Shown piece by piece: positions 29,105 through 37,078 of a stretch of 64,000 bases of DNA. The notes under the pieces were generated by a model, which saw nothing but the letters and a program-made list of their open reading frames with translations, ran no database searches and was not told the origin of the DNA. The stretch comes from Aurantiochytrium sp. KH105. Lineage: Eukaryota; Sar; Bigyra; Thraustochytrida; Thraustochytriidae. Location: NCBI GenBank assembly GCA_003116975.1, contig BGKB01000100.1:62001-126000 (forward strand), given 5' to 3'. Each line of letters begins with the position of its first letter. Position 1 is the first letter of the stretch. A program made the position numbers and the translations under genes.

Positions 29105-31951
29105 ATGGGCAAGGGCAAGAAGAAGGGCGGCAGGAAGAACTTCCTGGACGACCTCGACACCGAGGCGCAGCAGGCCCAGGAGAAGAAGAAGGAGGAGCAG
29201 GCCCAGGAGGGCAATGGCGAGAAGCTCTCGCGCAAGCAGAAACGCATGCTTAAGCTTGCCAAAAAGGGCAAGCTCAACGACGACACCCAGTCCAAGAAGA
29301 CCGAAGACGATGATGACGACAACGACGATGACGACGACGACGACAACACCAATTCCAAGTCTGGTGGCTTTGGCGCTCTTGACTCAGAGGATGATGATGA
29401 TGACGAGGAAGAGGACGAGGTGCCCCAGCCCAAGGCCGCTGCAGCAGGCTTTGGCGCGCTAGACGACTCCGAGGACGAAGAGGACGAGGAAGAAGCGGCA
29501 CCGGCGCCAAAGTCTAACAAGAGCAAAAAGCAGTCCAAGAAGGACAAGAAGAAGCAAAAGGCGGCCTCCGCTGGCGGTTTCGGCGCTCTGGACATGATGG
29601 AGGATTCCGAAGACGAAGCCCAGGATGAGAACGACGACGACGATGACGATGGCGACGACGACGCAGGACAGGCCGCCACCTCGTTCGCGGCTCTCAACAT
29701 GGATGATGACGATGACGAGGAGGAAGAGGAAGAGGAAGAGGACGATACCAAGAGCTCCAAGTCGAAAAAGAGTAAAAAGGACAAAAAGGAAAAGAAAAAG
29801 AAGAAGGAAAAGTCGAGCCGCAAGTCTCGCAAGGGCGGCAGCGACGAGGACCAAGACGACGAGGATGCCAACGAAGATGATGCCGACGAGGCCTCGAGCA
29901 AGTCGAAGAAATCGTCGAAATCAAAGAGCAAGAGCAAGGACGACGACTCGGAAGGTGACGCCAAAAAGGGTCGCGGAAAGAAGGGCAAGCTGAGCAACAA
30001 AGAGCGGCGCAAGCTCAAGGAGGCACAAGAGGCAGACGAGCGCGAGCGCCTCGTGTCCGAGATCAAGTCCAAGCCCACCGAGTTTGCCGTCTCAGCCACC
30101 GCCATTAATCGTGACGACGCTTGGGAGAACGGAAGAGATATCAACATTCCCAGCTTCACCGTGAGCGCCTATGGCAAGACTCTCTTCCAGAACGCAGAGC
30201 TCAAGATTGCGGAGAACCGCAAGTACGGTCTCATTGGCCGCAACGGCGGCGGTAAGAGTACGCTTTTGCGCCTCATTGCCAACGGAGAACTCGAGATCCC
30301 CCCCAAGATCGATACCATCTACGTTGACCAGGAAGTCCCAGCCGACGACACCCCGGCCGTCGACATGGTGCTTCAGGCTGATACAAGGCGCACTCAGCTT
30401 CTCAAGCGCGAGGAGGAAGTCATGGCCATTCTCGACCGCGAGGAAGCCGACGACATGTCCATGGAAGAGCACGAAGCCCTATTCAACGAGCTCTCGGACA
30501 TTAGCAACGAGCTGCGGTTGCGCAACTCCGACGCCGCCGAAGCCAAGGCTCTCACCCTGCTTACGGGTCTTGGATTCACCCAGGACATGTTGCGCGCCCC
30601 AACAAAGAGCTTTTCCGGTGGTTGGCGCATGCGCGTCTCCATTGCGCGCGCTCTCTTCCTCGAGCGCACGCTGACCCTGCTGGATGAACCGAGCAACCAT
30701 CTCGATCTCAATAGTGCCATCTACCTCACTGATGTGCTGCAAAAGTGGAAAAAGACCATTATTCTCGTCTCGCACGATTCCTCGCTTCTCGAGGCCGTGT
30801 GCACCGACATCATGTGTCTCGCGGACCTCAGCATCCAGTACTACCGCGGCACGTACTCCCAGTTTGAGGATCAGCACAAGATTTATTTGGAGAAGATCAA
30901 GAAGGAGTACGAGAAGCAAGAAAAGGAGCTGCGCTCTATGAAAAAGAAGGGTGTCACCAACAAAAAAGCCGCCGAGCAGCTCGCGGCGAAAAAGAAGCGC
31001 GAGGGCGGCGGGGCGCGCAAGAAGAAGGGCGCTGGCGGCGACGATGATGCTGGTGGCAACATCGGAGGCTCCCTGGCAGATCGTCAGCTCTTGCAGCGCC
31101 CCAAAGACTACGTGGTCAATTTTGACTTTCCCGAGCCTGAGATTGAGCTCCAGGGCAACTATATCTCGGTCGAGGACGTTGCCTTCAAGTATCCTGGCGG
31201 CAAGACTCTCTTCAAGAAACTCTCTTTCGGTATCGACAAGGACTCGCGTATCACCATCGTCGGCGCCAACGGTATCGGAAAGAGTACGCTCATGAAGCTC
31301 TTTGTAGGCGACTTGGAGCCGACCAAGGGCGAGGTCAAGATTAACCGTGGTGTGCGGATTGCCAAGTATCACCAGCACTTTCTTGACGTTCTCCCTGCAG
31401 CCGAGACCCCTGTGGACTTTTTGCGGCGCATTCACAACATCACCTATCAGGAAGCGCGCAACACGCTCGGCCGATTCGGTCTCGAGGGCTCGGCTCACGT
31501 AATCAAGCTCATGAACTGCTCGGGAGGTCAAAAGAGTCGCGTTGTCTTTGCGAACATGGCGCTGCAGCGCCCGTCCATCCTCTGTCTGGATGAGCCCACT
31601 AACCATCTCGATTTGGAGTCCGTCGAGGCTCTCATCGACGGCATCAACAACTTTGAAGGTGCAGTCATTCTTATTTCGCACGACGAGCGTGTCATTGTGG
31701 AGACCGAGTGCCGCCTCTGGGTGTTGGAGAACAAGACTGTCGTCGAGTGGGAAGGCGGCTTTGACGAGTACCGCGACTCGATCCTCGAGGACATTCAGCG
31801 CCAAGAGGAGGAGAACCGTCAAAAGATGCAAGAAAAGATTGAACGCGCCGCCGAGGAGCGCAAGAAGAAGATGGAGGAGTTCGAAAAACGCAAAAAGGCC
31901 AAGGCCGCCGCCGCTGCGGGTGGTGGCGCGGAGCCACCCAAGGCACCTTAG
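29105..31951 (+). CDS. ABCF1: ABCF-type ATPase, ABCF1/GCN20-like translation factor
   Basis: A soluble twin-ABC protein without membrane spans; family members act on ribosomes in initiation, elongation or stress signalling. The protein has 948 residues. The N-terminal 310 residues are Lys/Asp/Glu-rich, with repeated GGFGALD-type blocks separated by acidic runs. Such charged extensions occur in animal ABCF1, which binds eIF2 and ribosomes. ABC1 has GRNGGGKST (about 377), SGGWRMRVSIARAL (about 504) and LLDEPSNHLDL. A charged linker (EKIKKEYEKQEKEL) separates it from ABC2, with GANGIGKST (about 720), SGGQKSRVVFANMAL (about 806) and LDEPTNHLDL. Both sites look catalytically intact. The ATG at 29105 gives the conserved MGKGKKKGG start. 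A long opposite-strand frame is a shadow. Confidence 0.93.
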   Translation: MGKGKKKGGRKNFLDDLDTEAQQAQEKKKEEQAQEGNGEKLSRKQKRMLKLAKKGKLNDDTQSKKTEDDDDDNDDDDDDDNTNSKSGGFGALDSEDDDDDEEEDEVPQPKAAAAGFGALDDSEDEEDEEEAAPAPKSNKSKKQSKKDKKKQKAASAGGFGALDMMEDSEDEAQDENDDDDDDGDDDAGQAATSFAALNMDDDDDEEEEEEEEDDTKSSKSKKSKKDKKEKKKKKEKSSRKSRKGGSDEDQDDEDANEDDADEASSKSKKSSKSKSKSKDDDSEGDAKKGRGKKGKLSNKERRKLKEAQEADERERLVSEIKSKPTEFAVSATAINRDDAWENGRDINIPSFTVSAYGKTLFQNAELKIAENRKYGLIGRNGGGKSTLLRLIANGELEIPPKIDTIYVDQEVPADDTPAVDMVLQADTRRTQLLKREEEVMAILDREEADDMSMEEHEALFNELSDISNELRLRNSDAAEAKALTLLTGLGFTQDMLRAPTKSFSGGWRMRVSIARALFLERTLTLLDEPSNHLDLNSAIYLTDVLQKWKKTIILVSHDSSLLEAVCTDIMCLADLSIQYYRGTYSQFEDQHKIYLEKIKKEYEKQEKELRSMKKKGVTNKKAAEQLAAKKKREGGGARKKKGAGGDDDAGGNIGGSLADRQLLQRPKDYVVNFDFPEPEIELQGNYISVEDVAFKYPGGKTLFKKLSFGIDKDSRITIVGANGIGKSTLMKLFVGDLEPTKGEVKINRGVRIAKYHQHFLDVLPAAETPVDFLRRIHNITYQEARNTLGRFGLEGSAHVIKLMNCSGGQKSRVVFANMALQRPSILCLDEPTNHLDLESVEALIDGINNFEGAVILISHDERVIVETECRLWVLENKTVVEWEGGFDEYRDSILEDIQRQEEENRQKMQEKIERAAEERKKKMEEFEKRKKAKAAAAAGGGAEPPKAP

Positions 31952-32459
31952 ATTGCCTGTCGCTATGGCTACCTTCCACATTTGCCATGCGTTTACGTTT
32001 TTTCTCTTTTCGGAACGAGACATTCCTCTTTTACATATACACTCACAGGAAAAAAGAAAAGAAAAGAAAAGCTTCAGAGTCATATTCCCATTTTCATCAA
32101 AAGACCCTGGACCAATCGGCAGGACTCACGTACATCTTTTCTTGCAATGATGAAAAGCTGAGACAACTCTTATTTCCGCCATTGAGAAAAACAAATTAAC
32201 GCCTTGGCTTCCTTACATATTCGCTGTTGCTGTCGCTGTTGCTGTCGCTGTTGTTGTCGCTGTTGCTGTCGCTGTTGCTGTCGCTGTTGCTGTCGCTGTT
32301 GCTGTCGCTGTTGCTGTCGCTGTTGCTGTCGCTGTTGCTGTCGCTGTTGCTGTCGCTGTTGCACACGTGAACGAGAACACAACACATTCAAAACACCCGA
32401 ATTCTCCTTTCCAAACTGTACATGAACGCAAAGGACTCACTTCCGGTGACATCGACTTT
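31952..32459. other. Convergent intergenic region with a minisatellite
   Basis: About 510 bp. An AT-rich 3' flank of ABCF1 contains AAAAGAAAAGAAAAG (about 32050-32070), followed by a 12-bp minisatellite. No gene is supported; the array gives repetitive open frames in several phases. Confidence 0.5.
32221..32362. repeat. 12-bp minisatellite, about 12 copies
   Basis: The unit CGCTGTTGCTGT is repeated nearly perfectly for 142 bp, with one TTGTTG variant near 32251. It lies between two convergent 3' ends. Confidence 0.95.
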
Positions 32460-33614
32460 TCATCCAATTGACAAAATTCTTCGCATACGAGAACGAACCG
32501 CAGCTGCTACCTCATCGTCCTCGGAGGGGAGCTGCGCTCTTTTATGAAGAATGCCTTGACTCTGAGCCCGCTCTCGATTTCGTTCACAATCGTGATCCTG
32601 ATCTGAATCTTGATCTTGATCTTGATTCAAGTCTGAATAATCTTCCTCAGCCCACGTCGGCCAACCTTGAGCATCAATTTTAACAGGTAGCCCGTGGCTA
32701 CAATAAGTATCGTCTTCGACGCGGTCGACGTGTCCACAAGATTTGGTCTCACAAATTGATCTTGACCCATCAAGGTAGCTTGCACGACATGTCCGTATCT
32801 TGCGATTGGAGTGTGTAGATTTCCTCGACATTCGGATGTCGTCACCTTCGTCAAGCTTACAATCGAAAACGCTCGCGCTGTCAAAGGAAATGCTCGCATC
32901 TCCAAATCCAATACTTGCGCTTTCAAACGATAAACTCGTCTCTCCGCCATCGCACTTGATGTTGTCTTCGTCGAATGAAACGCTTCTCATACCGCGGCCA
33001 TGTCGAACTGGTGCTGACTCGCTTCGTACCTGCCTCGTGTTTGCCGTTTCTGAAGGGGCGTCGCTTGTAAATGAAGGAGGAATAGGAAATATAGGTCCTT
33101 TCGATGCTCGAGAGGCGTGTAGATGAGTCGCTGCGGCAATTCGCGCCTGTTGCTCGAGCTCAGATCGCAATCTCTGCAGCTCTTCGCGCAGACACGAAAC
33201 CTCCTCTTCCAGCGCCGATGCGCCAGTGGACTCGGTCCGAAGAGCCGCCTTCAATTCTGTGACTTTGCGTTGTTGCATCTCCTCCCGCGCCCGCCACTTT
33301 TTCATCGCAGAAATCGCGCTCTGCAGGTCTTCATGTGCACGATCGCGCTCGCGCTCGACGTGCTCGACATGGTCCATGATAAACTCAAACATGAGTAAGA
33401 GGGCGCGCGCGCTGTGAGAAGCAGTGTCAACCCCAAGCTCGCCATGGAGCGCAGCATCTTCGCACGCCGACCACAACTCGCTCTGCAGGTGCTGCAGGAC
33501 GCTCGTCGGTAGCGGTCTTGGTCTGCTTCGCGCGCGATCTCGGCACTCGAGCGCAGCGGCGCACAGCTCCCGCGCTGCGTGCCAATACAGGCCTTCCGGT
33601 CGTGGCTGAGCCAT
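32460..33614 (-). CDS. Coiled-coil protein, unrecognised
   Basis: The protein has 384 residues from an ATG at 33614 (MAQPRPEGLYW). An N-terminal helical region (1-80) precedes a predicted coiled coil (about 80-175), for example LEEEVSCLREELQRLRSELEQQ. The C-terminal half is Ser/Asp-rich and disordered. It contains three repeats of a S-F-x-S-A-S type (SLSFESASIGF, ASISFDSASVF) and an Asp-Gln-rich stretch near residue 345. No membrane span or catalytic motif is seen. It converges on ABCF1 and is divergent from the ARM-repeat gene. I cannot assign a family. Confidence 0.65.
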   Translation of the reverse strand: MAQPRPEGLYWHAARELCAAALECRDRARSRPRPLPTSVLQHLQSELWSACEDAALHGELGVDTASHSARALLLMFEFIMDHVEHVERERDRAHEDLQSAISAMKKWRAREEMQQRKVTELKAALRTESTGASALEEEVSCLREELQRLRSELEQQARIAAATHLHASRASKGPIFPIPPSFTSDAPSETANTRQVRSESAPVRHGRGMRSVSFDEDNIKCDGGETSLSFESASIGFGDASISFDSASVFDCKLDEGDDIRMSRKSTHSNRKIRTCRASYLDGSRSICETKSCGHVDRVEDDTYCSHGLPVKIDAQGWPTWAEEDYSDLNQDQDQDSDQDHDCERNRERAQSQGILHKRAQLPSEDDEVAAAVRSRMRRILSIG

Positions 33615-34164
33615 GCTCCCCGCGAGGAGCCGCAGGTCCGCGTCAGGCAGTCAGTCAGTCAGTCACCTTTGGGCGCGCTGCCGGCCACCGAGCGGGCGAC
33701 CAAGCGAGCGATCGATCAAGCGTAAGCTTGGTACCTGGTTCGTTTCCCCCTTCGCCGCCGCCGCCGCCGCGCGCATGCTCTGGCTACTTCTTCAACCCTT
33801 GAGCTGTGATGACGAAGTTAGCGGCGAAAAGCGCCTCACCTTGGCTTAAAAGGTCCGTTGAGTCGTAGGATATCCTTGCTCTCGCGAGGGTCTTCTCGGC
33901 GGCCGAGGCCCAGCGAAGCGTGCGTAGCGTATAAGTGGGGAGGAGAGAGAGAGAAAGGGAGAGCGAGACAGGGGGAGAGAAGTTGATTCGGAGTTCATCC
34001 GGGTCAGACATTGTCAGGCCCGGCGAGCCCGGAGCAGCTTCCTCTCTCTCTCTCTGTCTCTCTCGGTCTTGGAGAAGTGGTGGCCACGCAGCAGATTCCG
34101 AGACTCCCTCGCAGATCCCGGTTCACTTCTAATTGCTGGAGAGTCGCTTCTTCGAGGACTAAAG
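33615..34164. other. Divergent intergenic region
   Basis: 550 bp. It has CAGT repeats (about 33650-33662), a GCCGCC run (33755-33770), a GA run (33940-33952) and a CT run (34042-34064) near the ARM gene. It is a likely bidirectional promoter region; no gene is seen. Confidence 0.5.
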
Positions 34165-35835
34165 ATGAAAATTCACGTGCATCTATTCGACACGCGCTTT
34201 GTGACAAGCTGCGACCGCAGCACGACACTCGGAGAACTTCGACACGATATTGAGACACAATACGCTTCACTTCACCCACGCGCTCCCCCCCTCGCAGCGC
34301 ACGCTCTTCAGGATGCAAATGGATACCTCTTGCCAAGTCGATTGCTTGTGGGCGACGTCTTAGCGGATGGCGACAAGATCACCGTGGTGCTGGAAAAGGA
34401 GCTTCCACCGGTCGCTCAAACAGATATTGCCCAAGTATTGACGCGATGGCGCTACTTTCAACGATATACACTCCTTGCAATTGAAGCAAGTCTCGAGCAA
34501 AAGAAAGGACTCACGGAAGGCCCAATGCTAGTTCTCCTTGAAATGCTCGCCGCTGAAGATCAGTCGCTTGTCGAAAAAGCATGCGCAACGCTTTGCAAAG
34601 CTGTAGAGGCCAGGGACTCGACCGTGCCCCCACTTAATGGTACCCTTTACGGCAAACTGCTGTGTGGACTTGGACGCGAGACGCGCGATCAAAAGATGCA
34701 ACAGCACTGTGCAACTATCATTGCCGCCTGTCTTCAACAACCATCCTCTGTTGCGGCCTTGGAGGCAGCCGGTGCAGCGAACACACTCGCACGACTATCG
34801 CGCTCCGATTGCCAGGAGACAAGGGCGCTCGCCACTTCTGCACTATGGGAGCTATCGCATGCCGGCACCGCGTCTGCAAAGTATACCCGGTCTCTCTTGA
34901 AGCCAACGCAGTCTTATCGGCGACCTGAGGAAAAAATTGACACAGGCTCTGCATCTGCGGTGGAGTCACTCAACATGCTCGAAGAGGCCTCGGCGCCAGC
35001 AGTGGCCAAAATGGCTCTCGATGCACTTGGACGGGAATGCGGCGAGACCTCTTTTCACGAGCTTGCGCTGCTTGATGGCCCGCGCATTGTCAAAGCGCTC
35101 TCAAGAGCTGTGACGCACTTTGATACTCCAGATGTGCATTTAGGCGTCACGAACCTCTTGGCGAAGTGCCTTGAGAACCAAGACAGTGAAGCGCAAGTCG
35201 TTCTATTGCACGGGGGGTTCAGCCTTCTCGTGCAGATTGTGGAAGAGACCGAGATTGCTCGCCACGCCTTCTTGCAGGAGGGCAAGCGTTCTCAGACTGG
35301 CATGACAGCAGAGGATACTTCCCGCGCGCTCGCGGCCTTTGAGTTTGCCTGTTTGAATGCTCGACATCCGTGTCCCACGGAGGTTCTTGCGGAAGCGCTT
35401 ACTGCATCGTCTTCTCTATCTGTTCGGAAAACGACAAGCGAGGCACTGCTGCAGCGTGCTCAAAACGATGAGCACAACGATATGAAGCAATTCATTCCTT
35501 CGATCATGTCTGCTGCATCGCAGGCCGCTCCAGGGAGCGAAGAGAGTCTCGCTTTGGTGAAAATTATTGCCGCACTGAGTGTCAAAGAATCCAACAAGAT
35601 GCAGCTCATTCGATACGGATGTACTCGACACTTGTGCCTCATTCTCGCCGAGCCCGCCGTGGATGTCGGCCTTCAAATGCACCGAGGCGCTGCCAAGGGT
35701 CTAGCGAACCTCGCATCCAGCACGGAAGATAACCGTGGTCACGTCATGCAAGCGATGCAGACGCTCATGCCACCAATTGCATCGTTCACAGACTCTATCG
35801 TGAATATGTACCTCGAAATGGTGTGGTCATCATAA
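34165..35835 (+). CDS. Armadillo-type helical repeat protein with ubiquitin-like N-terminus
   Basis: The protein has 556 residues from the ATG at 34165. Residues of about 1-85 (MKIHVHLFDTRFVTSCDRST ... GDKITVVLEKELP) have the strand-helix pattern of a ubiquitin-like fold: short strands, a Leu-Arg helix, then GDKITVVL. The rest is alpha-helical and repetitive. Armadillo-like blocks are recognisable, such as LEAAGAANTLARLSR...ETRALATSALWELS and MHRGAAKGLANLASSTEDNRGHVMQAM. It is probably a scaffold with protein-binding repeats. No family name is supported. The SFI1-like gene follows on the same strand after only 93 bp. Confidence 0.65.
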   Translation: MKIHVHLFDTRFVTSCDRSTTLGELRHDIETQYASLHPRAPPLAAHALQDANGYLLPSRLLVGDVLADGDKITVVLEKELPPVAQTDIAQVLTRWRYFQRYTLLAIEASLEQKKGLTEGPMLVLLEMLAAEDQSLVEKACATLCKAVEARDSTVPPLNGTLYGKLLCGLGRETRDQKMQQHCATIIAACLQQPSSVAALEAAGAANTLARLSRSDCQETRALATSALWELSHAGTASAKYTRSLLKPTQSYRRPEEKIDTGSASAVESLNMLEEASAPAVAKMALDALGRECGETSFHELALLDGPRIVKALSRAVTHFDTPDVHLGVTNLLAKCLENQDSEAQVVLLHGGFSLLVQIVEETEIARHAFLQEGKRSQTGMTAEDTSRALAAFEFACLNARHPCPTEVLAEALTASSSLSVRKTTSEALLQRAQNDEHNDMKQFIPSIMSAASQAAPGSEESLALVKIIAALSVKESNKMQLIRYGCTRHLCLILAEPAVDVGLQMHRGAAKGLANLASSTEDNRGHVMQAMQTLMPPIASFTDSIVNMYLEMVWSS

Positions 35836-35928
35836 AAGGCGCTCGCAAAAGACGAAAGAAGAGGAATTTCCTCGTTCGGCCGAGTTCGGCCCCAAAAAGC
35901 AAAAAGCGAACCCTTGCTCGAAGCCGCG

Positions 35929-36867
35929 ATGGAGACCGCAGCGGCTCTTCGCATGGCGGCGCTCTCAGGCGGGCCACGGGCATCGGCGCTGGGAGCGGCA
36001 CTGGGCGCCTCGCTAGGAAGTGCAGCGCTTGGGCTCTCGGCCGGCCGTCAGGGCCTGATGAGCAGCGGTGAGCGGTGGGCCGTAGGCGCCTGGCGCACGA
36101 AACTTGATACCCTTCGCACGCGACGCTGGTTCGAAACGTGGCGGCGACGCGTCGAGGCCCGCAAGAGGTGGCGCGCCCGAGCGGCGCCAGCAGCGCGTCG
36201 CGTCAAGGCTTATTCCCGAAAGAGACGAAGGGAAGCATGTTTCCGTGCATGGGCTGCGTTTGTGGCAGAGAAACGCGAGGAGAAATGCAAGGAAAAGCGC
36301 TTGAAAAAACGCGAGAAGGAATGCTTAGGAAGACGCGGCTCTTCGTCATCACACGAATCCGCCGTGAGAACGACGGCCACAACGAGTACGACAGCTGAAA
36401 GAACTGCATATGACCATAAATACCAATGCCAAAAGTCAGAGGTAGCAAGCATACAAGTGCCACGCCACATTGACAACAACGCTATTCGTACAAGAAAAGG
36501 TTGCGACGATCAAATCCAAATGACACGTGAGGACCTTTCCCCACCAACTTCAAGAGCAAAATCACTGCGAGGACCAAGTCCAGGACCTGAACCAGGACCT
36601 GATCCAGAAGCATTGGTTTCATCAGGGCCATCCCATGAAAGCAGGTTCTCTCCACTTCCAACGTCACCACGATCGGACGCGAGCATTTCGGCGTTTCACG
36701 ACGCGCTCGCGTCACCAACTGATCTCCAAAAAACGGACGTCATCGGAGGGTTGCTTGCACGGCAGTCGCACATGGCGCTTTTTCAGGCATTTCGAAAATG
36801 GCGATTTACGTGCGCGGTCATGCGCGCACGCATGTTGCGAGCACGTTGCAAAGTCAAGCACAGATAA
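35929..36867 (+). CDS. SFI1/calmodulin-binding-type repeat protein, small
   Basis: The protein has 312 residues from the ATG at 35929. An N-terminal Ala/Gly-rich segment (1-45, GAALGASLGSAALGLS) is followed by Trp/Arg-rich helices with the spacing of SFI1-type repeats. Examples are WRTKLDTLRTRRWFETWRRR, ACFRAWAAFVAEKREE and, at the C-terminus, LFQAFRKWRFTCAVMRARM. Such repeats bind centrin or calmodulin-like proteins at centrosomes and basal bodies. The central part is disordered with a Pro-Gly-Pro repeat (SPGPEPGPDPE). The repeats are few, so the assignment is tentative. The gap from the preceding gene is only 93 bp, so an alternative single transcription unit is possible. Confidence 0.55.
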   Translation: METAAALRMAALSGGPRASALGAALGASLGSAALGLSAGRQGLMSSGERWAVGAWRTKLDTLRTRRWFETWRRRVEARKRWRARAAPAARRVKAYSRKRRREACFRAWAAFVAEKREEKCKEKRLKKREKECLGRRGSSSSHESAVRTTATTSTTAERTAYDHKYQCQKSEVASIQVPRHIDNNAIRTRKGCDDQIQMTREDLSPPTSRAKSLRGPSPGPEPGPDPEALVSSGPSHESRFSPLPTSPRSDASISAFHDALASPTDLQKTDVIGGLLARQSHMALFQAFRKWRFTCAVMRARMLRARCKVKHR

Positions 36868-37078
36868 TGCTTGGACAAGTGTCACGATCGAGCCATAGCC
36901 GATGGATGGAACCCTTGGGAGAGAGATAACTCGTAAATTCTATTGTGTAGGTGTACTTTTGAAAAGAGAGGGAAAGAGCATGTGTACCTAGGGTATGCCC
37001 CGAATCACAAGGAGGAGACACGACGACCGTCTACTAAACGCTCAAGGATAGTAAGGGAGGCGCGAGCCACCTCACCGA

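Noticed and set aside
28699-32083. Long minus-strand frames opposite ABCF1
   Set aside because: They are shadows of acidic and Lys-rich codons of the real gene.
32204-32425. Repetitive frames in the 12-bp minisatellite; also considered as a CRISPR array
   Set aside because: Repeats are contiguous with no unique spacers and no Cas genes; the frames simply follow the repeat.
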